Shown piece by piece: positions 18,664-28,391 of a DNA stretch of 64,000 nucleotides. Position 1 is the first letter of the stretch. Each line of letters starts with the position of its first letter. Origin of the DNA: Shewanella benthica KT99 (GTDB taxonomy: Bacteria > Pseudomonadota > Gammaproteobacteria > Enterobacterales > Shewanellaceae); the NCBI RefSeq assembly GCF_000172075.1, contig NZ_ABIC01000019.1, positions 1 through 64,000 of the forward strand. Direction: 5' to 3'. Made by a program: the position numbers and the translations under genes. Under the pieces are notes generated by a model. It ran no database searches. It saw only the letters and a program-made list of their open reading frames with translations, and was not told the origin of the DNA.

Positions 18664-18891
18664 TTAATCGGCTTTGAATCGTGCGGCGTCAATGATGCAC
18701 CAAAGGTGCAATGGCAACGCGACAATTAAGAATATGCCAAAAGTGAAAGTGGCAATGCCGTATGAAATATATGTAGCGAGACAAAAGATTATTGCAGCGA
18801 TTATGCGTCCCTGAACGAGTTGTCCTAAGCCTGCGAAAAAAAAGCTGGCGATAGCGGCAATTACGTTGCCTGCCGATCCTGGTTGTGACAT
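18664..18891 (-). CDS. Small membrane protein, two or three helices
   Basis: 75 residues, strongly hydrophobic (about 8-28, 30-45 and 47-65). The motif FFFAGLGQLVQGR resembles the N-terminal turn of TM2-type and related tiny membrane proteins. It ends with the charged tail AARFKAD. Function unknown. The ATG at 18891 follows an AAGGAAT-like site. Probably co-transcribed with the DUF2959 lipoprotein. Confidence 0.7.
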   Translation of the reverse strand: MSQPGSAGNVIAAIASFFFAGLGQLVQGRIIAAIIFCLATYISYGIATFTFGIFLIVALPLHLWCIIDAARFKAD

Positions 18892-18993
18892 CTATTTATT
18901 CCTTACACTTGTCAATCTTAGGTTATAAGCTTTATTGTACGAATATACGTATTTAATACCAAGTCTTCAAATCAACAAAATCAAGAGATCGCA

Positions 18994-19998
18994 GTGATAA
19001 ATAAGATAGATGGAACACATTTTCGTACCTTGGGGCTAAGCATTTGGCATTTCATGGTACATCTAAAACAGAGATTAGCGGAAGATCAGATCAATATTCG
19101 TGCGGGACATTTAGCCTATGTCACCTTATTGTCCTTGGTGCCTATGGTGACAGTGACCATGTCTATGTTGTCAGCTTTTCCTGTGTTTAGCGATATTAGG
19201 GGCCAGATAGAAAGCTTTATCTATGATAATTTTCTGCCTGCTGCCGGTGACAGTGTTCAGGTCTATATCAATGAATTTGTCGACAATGCCTCCAAGGGAA
19301 CGGCAGTGGGTATTGCAGCATTGATGGTCGTGGCGATCATGCTGATATCTAATATAGATAAGTCCCTCAACAGTATTTGGCGCACCACGGAGAAGCGCTC
19401 CATAGCGGTGTCATTTTCCATGTATTGGATGGTGTTGACCCTTGGCCCGGTATTGATGGGGGCAAGTCTAGTGGCAACGTCCTATGTGGTGTCACTCAAG
19501 GTATTCAGTGGTGCAGATATCTCGGGATTTGTGCCCTTATTAGTTGAGCGTTTACCTCTGTTTTTCTCGGTCGCTACCTTTCTGCTCATCTATATGGTTG
19601 TGCCCAATACTAAGGTTAAATTTTTTCACGCACTATTAGGGGCGGTTGCTGCGGCACTATTGTTTGAGTTTGGCAAGAAAGGCTTCGCTTTCTATCTGAC
19701 TGAGTTCCCAAGCTACGAGGCGATATATGGTGCCTTGGCGGTGATTCCTATCCTGTTTGTTTGGGTGTATCTCTCCTGGATTATCGTTTTGATTGGCGCC
19801 GAAATAACGGCGGCCTTGCCTGAATATCTCGATAAGAAATTGCCAGCGTCTTCTGAGTCGTCATCTGCTAAAGATGCGATAAAGACCAACATCTCCTATA
19901 GCAGCCATATCTTAGAAGTTGAGCCAGAGAAGAAGGACGAACAAAAAATTGCAGATAAAGCGGCAGAGATATCGACAGAGAAAGTGACCAAGCTATGA
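18994..19998 (+). CDS. YihY/BrkB-family inner-membrane protein
   Basis: 334 residues from a GTG start (AAGAGA seven bases upstream). About six membrane helices with the family motifs [15 protein letters not shown] near the N-terminus and [20 protein letters not shown] near helix five, then a charged cytoplasmic tail of about 60 residues. The family was once called ribonuclease BN, which was an error; its true function is unsettled. The stop overlaps the start of the next gene (ATGA), indicating translational coupling to the peptidase. Confidence 0.9.
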   Translation: MINKIDGTHFRTLGLSIWHFMVHLKQRLAEDQINIRAGHLAYVTLLSLVPMVTVTMSMLSAFPVFSDIRGQIESFIYDNFLPAAGDSVQVYINEFVDNASKGTAVGIAALMVVAIMLISNIDKSLNSIWRTTEKRSIAVSFSMYWMVLTLGPVLMGASLVATSYVVSLKVFSGADISGFVPLLVERLPLFFSVATFLLIYMVVPNTKVKFFHALLGAVAAALLFEFGKKGFAFYLTEFPSYEAIYGALAVIPILFVWVYLSWIIVLIGAEITAALPEYLDKKLPASSESSSAKDAIKTNISYSSHILEVEPEKKDEQKIADKAAEISTEKVTKL

Positions 19999-20939
19999 GG
20001 TCCTTACCCACATTTATTCGCCGAGATTGGCTAGATGTGGGTGATGGCCATCAGCTTCATTTGGCGCAATACGGCGATCCAGCGGGTGTCCCCGTGCTAT
20101 ATCTTCATGGTGGGCCTGGGGCGGGTTGTATGAGTGAAGAATTAGCCCTGTTTGATGGCGATAACTGTCATGTGTTGATGTTAGATCAGCGGGGATCAGG
20201 GCGGTCTAAGCCTTTGGGTGAGATAGATAAAAATAATATTTTAGCCTTGCTTAAAGATCTGGAAAAAGTACGCCTATGGCTAGGTATTCAGGCCTGGTGC
20301 TTAGTTGGGGGCTCCTTTGGTGCCACCTTAGGCATGCTGTACAGTGGTTTGTATCCTGAAAAAGTGCTGTCTCAGGTATATTGGGGGCTGTTTATCCCCA
20401 GTGAGGATGGCACAAATTGGCTGTATTCGAATAAGGGTGCAGCCAACTTGTTCGCTGATGAGTACCTGGCATTTACAGCTCTTGCGCCTTTCTGTTCCCA
20501 TGTAGATCAGTTATTTGCAACATATCGGCTTGGACTGAAGCATAATGATGCCGATACTCGTCATCATTATATCCGTTCTTGGTTAGTCTGGGAGGCGGCA
20601 CTTGCTATGCCCACAAATGAGGGGGTTAGCTTAGATGCATTTCTGAGTAAAAGTTTAGCCGAAATAGAACTCCACTTTGCGAGTCATCAATACTTTGGAG
20701 CTTATTCATTAATGCGAGAAATATCAGTGGGTATTCAGGCTCCAAGCCGTATATTACAGGGGGAGCTGGATTGGGTCTGCCCCACTCAAATAGTCGAAAA
20801 ATTCTTAACTCAGTTTGGTAATGACTGCATAAATTACTCTGTGATTAAAAGTGGGTATCATGGATTAGCCGATGATAAGATGTTTCGGGAAGTCGTCTAT
20901 GCCATACGGGAAATGGCAAACAATATTAAGGAAGTATAG
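19995..20939 (+). CDS. pip: Prolyl aminopeptidase (alpha/beta hydrolase)
   Basis: 314 residues. The oxyanion/HGGPGAGC motif lies near residue 39, the nucleophile elbow GGSFGAT has the catalytic Ser near 111, an Asp is present in GELDWV, and a His in SGYHGL completes the triad. Family S33 enzymes remove N-terminal proline from peptides in the cytosol. It overlaps the YihY gene by 4 bases and is followed after 4 bases by a lipoprotein gene, so these three, and perhaps dtd, form an operon. Confidence 0.88.
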   Translation: MRSLPTFIRRDWLDVGDGHQLHLAQYGDPAGVPVLYLHGGPGAGCMSEELALFDGDNCHVLMLDQRGSGRSKPLGEIDKNNILALLKDLEKVRLWLGIQAWCLVGGSFGATLGMLYSGLYPEKVLSQVYWGLFIPSEDGTNWLYSNKGAANLFADEYLAFTALAPFCSHVDQLFATYRLGLKHNDADTRHHYIRSWLVWEAALAMPTNEGVSLDAFLSKSLAEIELHFASHQYFGAYSLMREISVGIQAPSRILQGELDWVCPTQIVEKFLTQFGNDCINYSVIKSGYHGLADDKMFREVVYAIREMANNIKEV

Positions 20940-20943
20940 ATAA

Positions 20944-21513
20944 ATGAAAAAATTGATTATCGCTGGCTTGGCCATCGCATTGAGTGCCTGTGCGGCGACG
21001 GAATCTAATGATGGGGCTGCGACGGCCGTTGTGGCGCCTGAGAGTGTCACTTTAGGCGGCATGACGAATGAAGAAGCGACTAAAACCTTATTCGAGGCAT
21101 TGATCCATAAGAATTATTTGGCGACTATGGTGAGTCCAAATAGGATTGCCCTGCAGTTTGATGATAACCAGTTTTTGCTGCAGCCAAGCATTAACCCGAA
21201 TGGTATCGATCGTATCATGATGAATCGTTTCTATGCCGTGCATCCCAAACTGAGAGGCAGCAGAGAACTGCTTATTTTAATCGGTACTCTCAATCATAAG
21301 CTGAATTTCGCCAAGTTCACTCTCAGAGAGAATGGCGCCGTGATTCAGGTGCAAGGTGCAGCGACCTTCGTCAACACCATAGAGCTGGAAGAGATCAGAA
21401 GATTTATGTTGTGGACCGATGAAGGTCTGCGTCAGGTTGGCCTCTCTCTACCCAAAGGCTCGGAGCAGCTAATCAAGCCGATCCCGGTGATGCAGCAATC
21501 TCAGTCTTTGTGA
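20944..21513 (+). CDS. Putative lipoprotein, unknown function
   Basis: 189 residues with a lipobox signal (ALSAC, Cys 16). A short Ala/Thr-rich linker leads to a mixed alpha/beta domain (about 40-165) without recognised catalytic residues; its pattern (NYLATMVSPNRIALQFDDNQFLL) recalls small YbjN-like domains but I cannot assign it. Start 4 bases after the peptidase stop, so translationally linked. The CTAG-rich palindrome at 21524-21555 may mark the end of the transcript. Confidence 0.7.
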   Translation: MKKLIIAGLAIALSACAATESNDGAATAVVAPESVTLGGMTNEEATKTLFEALIHKNYLATMVSPNRIALQFDDNQFLLQPSINPNGIDRIMMNRFYAVHPKLRGSRELLILIGTLNHKLNFAKFTLRENGAVIQVQGAATFVNTIELEEIRRFMLWTDEGLRQVGLSLPKGSEQLIKPIPVMQQSQSL

Positions 21514-21580
21514 TCCATTTAAGTTCCTAGTTCCTAGAATCTAGTACCTAGGAACTTCTCAAATAAGAGTAAATTGAAAC

Positions 21581-22018
21581 GTGATAGCCCTAATTCAACG
21601 TGTAAAACAGGCCAAGGTCGATGTCGATGGTGAAACGATCGGTGCAATCGATAAAGGTTTATTGGTACTGCTTGGTGTAGAACGTGAAGATGACACGGCT
21701 AAAATGGAAAAGTTAGCCACTAAGGTGATGAACTATCGTGTCTTTTCCGATGAAAATGGCAAGATGAATCTAAATCTGCAACAGGTGGGTGGCTCCTTGC
21801 TGGTGGTCTCTCAATTTACTCTGGCGGCGGATACCGGGCGTGGCTTGAGGCCGAGTTTCTCCGGGGCGGGCACGCCGGAGCTGGCAAGAGTTCTATATGA
21901 AGAGTTTATCGCATTCTGTCGGTCTAAAGGTGTGGCAACTCAGACCGGTGAGTTTGCTGCCGACATGCAGGTGAGTCTGGTCAATGATGGTCCTGTTACC
22001 TTTAACCTTACCGTATAG
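21581..22018 (+). CDS. dtd: D-aminoacyl-tRNA deacylase
   Basis: 145 residues, the standard length, starting with GTG. It hydrolyses D-amino acids mischarged on tRNA. Family motifs are MIALIQRV at the start, the catalytic-site SQFTLAAD, and the C-terminal cross-subunit loop NDGPVTF (the Gly-cisPro motif). It lies 67 bases after the lipoprotein gene and converges with the oxygenase gene, 6 bases from stop to stop. Confidence 0.95.
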   Translation: MIALIQRVKQAKVDVDGETIGAIDKGLLVLLGVEREDDTAKMEKLATKVMNYRVFSDENGKMNLNLQQVGGSLLVVSQFTLAADTGRGLRPSFSGAGTPELARVLYEEFIAFCRSKGVATQTGEFAADMQVSLVNDGPVTFNLTV

Positions 22019-22024
22019 GCTCTG

Positions 22025-22618
22025 TTATTTTAGCCAACCCGTCACACTAAGCCTTTGTTGATGATTTTCTACCACCTCATGTTCGATGAGATGACTTTTG
22101 AAGATGACAGTTTTGCCAAAAATAGGCTCGACCTCGATGACTTCACCGTCGAGGTGCAGCTTTAGCTCACCACCATCTCCCTGTTGCCAGCTGTCATTCA
22201 GATAGGTGATAAAAGAAAATTTTCGATTGGAGTCATTCTTGAAGCGATCTAGGTGTTTCTGGTAAAAGGTCCCTTTCTCATAACAGGCGTAATGAAATTC
22301 AAAGTCAGAAATTCCGGTGAAGCAGGTTCGGTTCAGATAGCTATAGAAGGCATGTACAGCTTGATAATAAGCCTGTTCACAGGGAACCTTGGAATGGGTG
22401 TCGATCCAGGAGATTTTATCAGAGCGGATAAGATCATTGACTGAACTGTTGGCACCATTGCCGATCTCGGCCCGTTTCAACTCTTCCTCGCTGTGCTTAT
22501 TGAGGAGTTCGGTTTTCAATTCGAATAAGATCTCTGGTTCGATCAGACCATCGACTACCACATAGTCCTTGGTAGCTAACTCATCTATGATGTGTTCGTA
22601 AGTTGCAACTGGAGTCAT
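22025..22618 (-). CDS. 2-oxoglutarate/Fe(II)-dependent dioxygenase (prolyl-hydroxylase-like)
   Basis: 197 residues. The facial triad is visible as HLD in KGTFYQKHLDRF and a distal His in KSHLIEHEVV, with the 2OG-binding Arg in QQRLSVTGW. This is the P4Hc/SM-20-like group. The substrate cannot be told; bacterial relatives hydroxylate proteins such as elongation factor Tu or ribosomal proteins. It is on the minus strand just downstream of the aryl-polyene operon (100 bases from its end), but nothing shows that it belongs to that pathway. Confidence 0.85.
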   Translation of the reverse strand: MTPVATYEHIIDELATKDYVVVDGLIEPEILFELKTELLNKHSEEELKRAEIGNGANSSVNDLIRSDKISWIDTHSKVPCEQAYYQAVHAFYSYLNRTCFTGISDFEFHYACYEKGTFYQKHLDRFKNDSNRKFSFITYLNDSWQQGDGGELKLHLDGEVIEVEPIFGKTVIFKSHLIEHEVVENHQQRLSVTGWLK

Positions 22619-22677
22619 AATTTCTCTTCTAAAATAAATAAGTTACTCATAGATACGAATAGCCCTGATCAATAACT

Positions 22678-22711
22678 TTAGCCCTAAGTTCAGGTATACA
22701 CTTATGGCTAA
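22678..22711 (-). terminator. Hairpin at the end of the aryl-polyene operon
   Basis: TTAGCCATAAGT pairs with ACTTAGGGCTAA (11 of 12) on the minus strand, 8 bases past the last stop. There is no T run, so it is a weak or Rho-assisted terminator candidate. Confidence 0.4.
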
Positions 22712-22718
22712 GCCTTAT

Positions 22719-23954
22719 CTAGTTGTCATTCCATCGTTTAAAAATCAGTGAGGTGTTGATGCCACCGAAGGCGAAGTTGTTACTCATCACATGATCTGTG
22801 TCGATATGGCGAATTTCATCTCTGATGTAATCTAACTCGCCGCAAGCGGGATCGATCTCGGTCAGGTTTAGTGTTGGCGCGAACCAGCCTTCATTCATCA
22901 TCTCTATGCTGACCCAGGCTTCTAGTGCACCGCAGGCACCTAAGGTGTGTCCCGTGTAGCTCTTGAGGGAAGAGATTGGCATGTTAGGACCAAACACTGA
23001 ACTGGTGGCTTGAGTCTCGGCGATATCGCCTCTATCTGTCGCGGTACCATGGGCGCTGACATAGCCGATGGCATCGGGAGCTAATTTGGCATCTTTCAAC
23101 GCATGTCTGATGGCGATTTCCATGGTGGTCGCATTGGGCTGAGTCACATGCACACCATCAGAGTTAGTACCGAAGCCGACGATCTCGGCATAGATCTTAG
23201 CGCCTCTGGACTGAGCATGTTCCAGCTCTTCGAGCACTAAGGTGCAGGCACCTTCACCGATAACCAGACCGTCACGATTCTTATCGAAGGGGCTGGGACT
23301 CAACTCAGGTGTGTCATTCTTGGTGCTGGTGGCAAACAGAGTATCGAAGACGACGGCTTCGGTGGCGCATAGCTCCTCGCCGCCGCCGGCAAGCATCAGG
23401 TCTTGCTGACCATATTTTATCGATTCATAGGCATAACCTATTCCCTGACTGCTCGAGGTGCAGGCGCTGCTGGTGGTGTGCATCCGGCCCTTGATACCGA
23501 AGAACACGCCTACATTGACAGCGGTAGTGTGGGCCATCATGCGAATGTAGCTGGTGGCGGTGATGCCTGACATGTCGCCATCCTTGAGCATGTCGCCGAA
23601 GGCTATGATAGGATCTGTACTGCCTGTCGATGAACCATAGGCTATGCCCATGGCGCCGGAACTGACAACAGGGTCATCGAGTAGGTTTGCATCTATGAGA
23701 GCGAGCTCACTGGCTCTGGTTGCCATTAAAGAGACACGTCCCATGGAGCGAACCTGTTTACGCGAGTAGTGTGCCGGTTTTTCGAAATCTGTCACTGGGG
23801 CCGCTAGGCGGGTGTTGAGACCATCATATCTGTCCCATTCGTCGAAGCGAACCACGCAGTTTTTCTGCGCTTTTAAATTTCTGGCGATAGTCGGCCAGTC
23901 CTGGCCTAGGCTGGATATACCCCCTATGCCGGTGATCACTACACGTCTGGACAT
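22719..23954 (-). CDS. apeR: Aryl-polyene 3-ketoacyl-ACP synthase (ApeR-like)
   Basis: 411 residues, FabF-type ketosynthase with Cys in TSSACTSSSQG, His in SAHGTATDRGD and His in YTGHTLGACGA, so the Cys-His-His triad is intact. In characterised aryl-polyene systems a dedicated KS of this position starts chain extension from the aryl-primed ACP. Last gene of the operon; its start overlaps the stop of the ketoreductase gene. Assignment to ApeR rather than a generic FabF rests on cluster position. Confidence 0.88.
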   Translation of the reverse strand: MSRRVVITGIGGISSLGQDWPTIARNLKAQKNCVVRFDEWDRYDGLNTRLAAPVTDFEKPAHYSRKQVRSMGRVSLMATRASELALIDANLLDDPVVSSGAMGIAYGSSTGSTDPIIAFGDMLKDGDMSGITATSYIRMMAHTTAVNVGVFFGIKGRMHTTSSACTSSSQGIGYAYESIKYGQQDLMLAGGGEELCATEAVVFDTLFATSTKNDTPELSPSPFDKNRDGLVIGEGACTLVLEELEHAQSRGAKIYAEIVGFGTNSDGVHVTQPNATTMEIAIRHALKDAKLAPDAIGYVSAHGTATDRGDIAETQATSSVFGPNMPISSLKSYTGHTLGACGALEAWVSIEMMNEGWFAPTLNLTEIDPACGELDYIRDEIRHIDTDHVMSNNFAFGGINTSLIFKRWNDN

Positions 23955-24688
23955 TAGATCATGCCTCCGTTGACCGAGATAACTTGCCTGGTGATGTAAG
24001 CTGCATCTTCAGACATCAAAAACTTAGCGAGTCCCGCGACTTCAGCAGGTTTGCCCATGCGGCGCATAGGCACGATATCTTTGACCATATCTTTGGGGAA
24101 ATCTGCCACCATATCTGTCTCTATAAGCCCGGGAGCGATGCAGTTTACGGTGATCTTACGTTTAGCCAGCTCAAGAGACAGGGCCTTAGTCGCGCCTATT
24201 ATGCCAGCCTTAGAGGCGCTGTAATTGACCTGACCTCTGTTACCAGCGATACCGGATACCGATGCCATAGTGATGATGCGGCCGCCTTGGCGAGTCTGGA
24301 TCATCGGCATTATGGTGGGATGAATTACATTGTAGAAACCATCTAAGTTGGTATGTACCACCTTGTCCCATTCATTTTCTGTCATGGCGGGAAATGCGGT
24401 ATCACAATTGATCCCCGCATTGAGTATCACGCCATAATAGGCGCCATGCTGCTCGATATCGGCTGTGATAGCTGCTTTGACTCGCTCGCGATGGGCGATA
24501 TCAAACTGCAGGCAAGAAACTGAGACACCCAGAGCAATAAGCTCGCGTTTCGTCTGTTCGGCTGCTTCTACATTGCTGTGAAAGTGCAGGGCGATATCGA
24601 ATCCCGCCGCTGCCAACTGTAAGGCTATGGCTTTCCCTATGCCGCGGCTAGAACCTGTGATCAGTACTCTTCTGTTTTTGTTGTTCAT
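23954..24688 (-). CDS. apeQ: 3-ketoacyl-ACP reductase (ApeQ-like, FabG family)
   Basis: 244 residues, short-chain dehydrogenase with NADPH site TGSSRGIGKA and the catalytic YSASKAG (Tyr, Lys) preceded by Ser in MASVSG. It reduces the 3-keto group after each condensation in polyene assembly. Both ends overlap the neighbouring genes by one to four bases, giving translational coupling. Confidence 0.92.
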   Translation of the reverse strand: MNNKNRRVLITGSSRGIGKAIALQLAAAGFDIALHFHSNVEAAEQTKRELIALGVSVSCLQFDIAHRERVKAAITADIEQHGAYYGVILNAGINCDTAFPAMTENEWDKVVHTNLDGFYNVIHPTIMPMIQTRQGGRIITMASVSGIAGNRGQVNYSASKAGIIGATKALSLELAKRKITVNCIAPGLIETDMVADFPKDMVKDIVPMRRMGKPAEVAGLAKFLMSEDAAYITRQVISVNGGMI

Positions 24689-25185
24689 TTTTGCTCTTCC
24701 TGCTTGCTCTGTGAGATGTAGGTGTCGACATCCTGAGGCTGAAATACATTCACATTCGCTGTAGCGACTAAGGTTTGCCGATGAAATATCTGGCAGTCGA
24801 ATACCGCCAGTCCGGACTCCTCTTGGTAGAGCCTGGTGACCCGAGTCTGATAACTTTCCCCCAGCCGGTAGTCTGGTATGTGCATCTGCAGCTTACGTGT
24901 GCCAAGCAAGAAACCGACGCAGATAATATCGCCACGTGATTTAGCTTCCACACCGGCGAGGGCGGCAATGCTCTGAGCCATATACTCGATACCCACGTAA
25001 TTCGGTACCCCCTTGAGCTCTGCATCGAAATAGGGGCTGAGCTCGCCGATATCCACCTGGGTCAACAGGCTGTCGGTTTCATAGCTGATGAGGCGATCGA
25101 TCAAGATCATAGGATCTCTATGGGGGATCACATCTGCAATCGCCATCTGAGATAGTACTTGGGGTGACATCTTTTTCGGACTCAT
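24685..25185 (-). CDS. apeP: 3-hydroxyacyl-ACP dehydratase subunit (ApeP-like)
   Basis: 166 residues, hot-dog fold. The motif IPHRDPMILIDR near the N-terminus and a helix with VGIEYMAQSIAAL match the dehydratase partner ApeP of aryl-polyene clusters, which works as a heterodimer with the smaller ApeI (35380-35757 here). Together they introduce the trans double bonds. It overlaps the ketoreductase gene by 4 bases. Confidence 0.85.
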   Translation of the reverse strand: MSPKKMSPQVLSQMAIADVIPHRDPMILIDRLISYETDSLLTQVDIGELSPYFDAELKGVPNYVGIEYMAQSIAALAGVEAKSRGDIICVGFLLGTRKLQMHIPDYRLGESYQTRVTRLYQEESGLAVFDCQIFHRQTLVATANVNVFQPQDVDTYISQSKQEEQK

Positions 25186-25188
25186 TAT

Positions 25189-26397
25189 TTATTTTTTTCC
25201 TCGCGGATTTCTGGCGAGAATGAGGCTGGCGTTACTGCCGCCGAAGGCGAAGGAGTTGCTCATCAAATAGTTAACTTCTGCACTCTGACCTTGGCTGACT
25301 AAGGGAAGTGACGGATCTTGTGGATCTTGAATGCCGTCCCATATCTGCGGCGGTAAAGTCTGTCGGCTGCTCTCTTGGCTCAGTAACAGGTAACAGAATG
25401 CAGCCTCTATGGCGCCAGCTGCACCTAAGGTGTGGCCCGTGATTGGCTTGGTGGAGCTACAGGGCGGAGGCGTCGAGCCGAATACCTGCTTAATTGCCCT
25501 GCTCTCCATGGCGTCATTTTTCGGTGTCGCCGTGCCATGTAGGTTGATGTAGTCGATGTCTTCAGCAGCCAGATTGGCATCTTCCAGTGCCGACTGGATG
25601 GCCGCGATGGCGCCGCGTCCTTCGGGATGTGGCGCAGATATGTGGTGGGCGTCACTGGACTCGCCAATACCCGCTAAGATCACACTGCTGCTGTCGTCAG
25701 CTGTTAGCTTTTCCAGGGTAAAAAGGGCTGCGCCTTCACCTATGTTGATACCATCCCGGTTAGCGCTGAAGGGTTGGCAGTGACCCTTAGAGACAGACTC
25801 CAGTGAGCTAAAACCGTTAAGGGTTAGCTTGCAAAGACTGTCGCCGCCGCCGACGATCACCAGATCGCACAGATCGGCTTGCAATAGGCGTCTGGCACTG
25901 GCGAAGACCTTGGTGCTGGATGAGCAGGCGGTGGATACTGTGTAACAAGGGCCGGAGATGTCGAAGTAGTGACGTAAAAAATCACTGCTGTTACCTAGCT
26001 CTTGCTGGGAATACAGATATTGTTCAGGAAAGGCCCCGGTTTGTGATCTTATCTTTAGGGCATCTTCACCTGCGCCGATCCCGGATGTGCTGGTACCTAT
26101 GACAATAGCTATCCTTTGAGGGCCCCAGTCTGCTATTGCCCGAGTGACTCTGTCGGCAATCTGCTCTGCTGCACACAGGAGTAGCCGATTGTTGCGGCAG
26201 TCATATTTGGCTAAATGTTCGGCTATCACAGGCAAGTCGAATGTGACCTCCCCCACTAAGGTCTCGGCATCAGGGATGATATCGGTTCGGTTCTTCATCG
26301 CGCCGATATCTCCCTGAGAGAGTCGGGATAATACGCTGGCAGCAGTCTTGCCCAGAGGCGTACACAGGCCTAAGTGTGAGATGGCTATTTTAGTCAT
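25189..26397 (-). CDS. apeO: Aryl-polyene 3-ketoacyl-ACP synthase (ApeO-like)
   Basis: 402 residues. The ketosynthase triad is visible: Cys in STACSSSTKVF, His in LHGTATPKND and His in PITGHTLGAAG. In studied systems ApeO pairs with the catalytically dead ApeC (38956-39672 here) as a KS/chain-length-factor heterodimer that elongates the polyene. It starts 56 bases after the DUF3261 lipoprotein gene, the largest gap inside the operon. Confidence 0.88.
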   Translation of the reverse strand: MTKIAISHLGLCTPLGKTAASVLSRLSQGDIGAMKNRTDIIPDAETLVGEVTFDLPVIAEHLAKYDCRNNRLLLCAAEQIADRVTRAIADWGPQRIAIVIGTSTSGIGAGEDALKIRSQTGAFPEQYLYSQQELGNSSDFLRHYFDISGPCYTVSTACSSSTKVFASARRLLQADLCDLVIVGGGDSLCKLTLNGFSSLESVSKGHCQPFSANRDGINIGEGAALFTLEKLTADDSSSVILAGIGESSDAHHISAPHPEGRGAIAAIQSALEDANLAAEDIDYINLHGTATPKNDAMESRAIKQVFGSTPPPCSSTKPITGHTLGAAGAIEAAFCYLLLSQESSRQTLPPQIWDGIQDPQDPSLPLVSQGQSAEVNYLMSNSFAFGGSNASLILARNPRGKK

Positions 26398-26452
26398 TGT
26401 CTCTATTTATCTTCATTTTTTGATAATGTGGGCCATGGAAAATAGCGGTGAT

Positions 26453-27121
26453 CTAAATTGGCGTTAGCGTTAACTCAAATTTAGCTGCCGGTATCTGCAG
26501 ATCTATTTCTGCCTGCCAGGGGTCATCATGACTGTACTCGATATTCACAATACTGTCATTCTGAGTACCAGTGTTTACCTTTATGGTCGCATTGGTCGCG
26601 TCAGCATATATTTTTCGGCATCTAGACCCGTCACAATCCCTCGAGGTTAGTCTAGCCCCTTGTAAGTGGGCATTTACCGTCTCTTCAGGCCAATATATCA
26701 ACTGAATCAGTGCCAGCAGATATTCGGCCTTGAACTCGCTGCCCAATAAAACACTCTGCTCACTGGTGAGCGTGCTGCCGTCATAGATCAAGGTAAACAG
26801 TGCCTGACCCAAGGGGGCCAGTCCGACTAAGGTGAGCCCATTGGCGTCAATCTCGACTTGTGTCATCAGTTCATGTTGAGATGAACCGACTCTAATGCCG
26901 GCTTTTTGCGTTGCCGAGCGTACCCAAGTCTGATTCTTTTCGTCTAAGGGGATAGGAGCGAGACAATAATTCACCTCTTCGGCCAGTGCTACACAAGTTT
27001 GTCTCTGAAAAGTCTGACTGCAGGCAGGCAGCATGAATGCCAACAGGATAGAGGCACTCAGGGCTATCACACTCTTTAGTTTGTGTTTAAGACCGGTAAG
27101 CAAGCTCAGTGAAATCATCAT
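26453..27121 (-). CDS. DUF3261 lipoprotein of the aryl-polyene operon
   Basis: 222 residues from ATG 27121, chosen because AAGGG is 4-5 bases upstream and begins right after the previous stop; an earlier in-frame start at 27148 would overlap that gene. A hydrophobic signal ends in the lipobox LPAC. The rest is a beta-rich outer-membrane lipoprotein of the DUF3261 type, regularly found in these clusters and thought to help place the pigment in the outer membrane together with the LolA-like protein. Confidence 0.8.
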   Translation of the reverse strand: MMISLSLLTGLKHKLKSVIALSASILLAFMLPACSQTFQRQTCVALAEEVNYCLAPIPLDEKNQTWVRSATQKAGIRVGSSQHELMTQVEIDANGLTLVGLAPLGQALFTLIYDGSTLTSEQSVLLGSEFKAEYLLALIQLIYWPEETVNAHLQGARLTSRDCDGSRCRKIYADATNATIKVNTGTQNDSIVNIEYSHDDPWQAEIDLQIPAAKFELTLTPI

Positions 27122-27128
27122 GAAACCC

Positions 27129-28391
27129 TTATCTGCATAATCCGACAATCATGTTTAAGCGGCGCTCGGAGTCACTCACGAAGGGGTTGGTTTCATCCCA
27201 GGCGTATCCGGCTAAGATGGAGCAGATCATCTGCTTGATCTTATTATCGGGAGCGTCGAAAAATATGATCTCCTGGAAACGGCCGTCATACCAAGCCTCG
27301 ACATAGGTTCTAAAGGTATCGACGCCGCGCATAAGGGGCTTAGCGTACTCGGCATCCCAGTCCAACTTTTCACCATTGAGTTGTCTGACGACACATTTAG
27401 CCGCCATGGAGGCTGATTGCATAGCGATAGTTACCCCAGAAGAAAAAATCGGGTCGAGAAACTCTCCGGCATTGCCGAGTAAGGCAAATTTGTCGGTGGC
27501 TAGGGTGGTGACATTAGCGGAATATCCCTTGAGCAGTGAACATTCCCTTACTACCTCGGCATTGGCTAAGAGTCTGTGTAAGTTTGGCTCCTGTTTTATC
27601 ATCTCCATGAGTACCGTCTGCAGATCGGCTTCGGTATCCCCTAAGAGATGTGGCTCGGCCACAACGCCTAATGAACACCTGCTGTCACTCAAGGGGATCA
27701 ACCAGTACCAGATATCTTTATTTTCAGGATGAACACAAATTAGAATTTTCTGCCGATCGAAATGAACATTTTCCTGGGTACTGGGGTCGATATTATCCTC
27801 AATATGGGTAAACACGGCGGTGCGGCTCGGTAGGCAAGAGGGCTTCTCTAGCTCCAGTAATCTAGGCAGCACTCGACCAAAACCACTGGCATCGAGGAGG
27901 TATTTAGCCTGAATACAATAGTCTTTCCCCTCCCGGTCTCTTATGGTTAGTATCGGGTCTTGAGTCAGGTCTATGGCTTGAACCGATTCACCGAAACGTA
28001 TCTCTACCCCTTGGGACTCGGCCGTATCTGCCAGTAGTTTGTCGAAACTTGCACGTTCTACCTGAAACGTCGTGCCTGGGCCGCTGGAAAATTTATCGGT
28101 GAAATCGAAGTGGGTATATTGGCCCCGAGAACTGAAGGCGGCACCATTCTTAAACTGAAAACCTGCGTTATTAACGGCCTCAAGCATGTTGGCCTCTTCG
28201 ATGACTCTCATGCAGGCCGGTAATAGGCTCTCACCGATGGAGAAGCGGGGGAAATCTTGTTTCTCTATGACTATGACCCGCTTTCCTTGCTGGTGGAGCA
28301 GGCTGGCGGCAATGCTACCCGATGGACCCGCACCGATAATAGCAACGTCGTAACTTGCTTGTATGTCTGGGTTTGAAAGGGGTGCTTGCAT
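27129..28391 (-). CDS. FAD-dependent oxidoreductase, halogenase-like (aryl-polyene cluster)
   Basis: About 420 residues. N-terminal FAD site VAIIGAGPSGSIAAS and the halogenase/geranylgeranyl-reductase-type motif FPRFSIGESLLP; GNAGEFLDPIFSSGV near residue 305 completes the FAD domain. The tryptophan-halogenase WxWxIP motif is not seen as such (KDIWYWLIPLSD instead), so hydroxylation or oxidation is more likely than halogenation. Such a protein is a standing member of aryl-polyene loci, with unknown chemistry. The ATG shares one base with the stop of the exporter gene. Confidence 0.82.
   Translation of the reverse strand: MQAPLSNPDIQASYDVAIIGAGPSGSIAASLLHQQGKRVIVIEKQDFPRFSIGESLLPACMRVIEEANMLEAVNNAGFQFKNGAAFSSRGQYTHFDFTDKFSSGPGTTFQVERASFDKLLADTAESQGVEIRFGESVQAIDLTQDPILTIRDREGKDYCIQAKYLLDASGFGRVLPRLLELEKPSCLPSRTAVFTHIEDNIDPSTQENVHFDRQKILICVHPENKDIWYWLIPLSDSRCSLGVVAEPHLLGDTEADLQTVLMEMIKQEPNLHRLLANAEVVRECSLLKGYSANVTTLATDKFALLGNAGEFLDPIFSSGVTIAMQSASMAAKCVVRQLNGEKLDWDAEYAKPLMRGVDTFRTYVEAWYDGRFQEIIFFDAPDNKIKQMICSILAGYAWDETNPFVSDSERRLNMIVGLCR

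Noticed and set aside
18994..19998. Ribonuclease BN (rbn)
   Set aside because: The YihY family was misnamed; a multi-helix membrane protein without nuclease motifs.
27129..28391. Tryptophan halogenase
   Set aside because: FAD motifs fit, but the WxWxIP motif is altered and the cluster product is not known to be halogenated.
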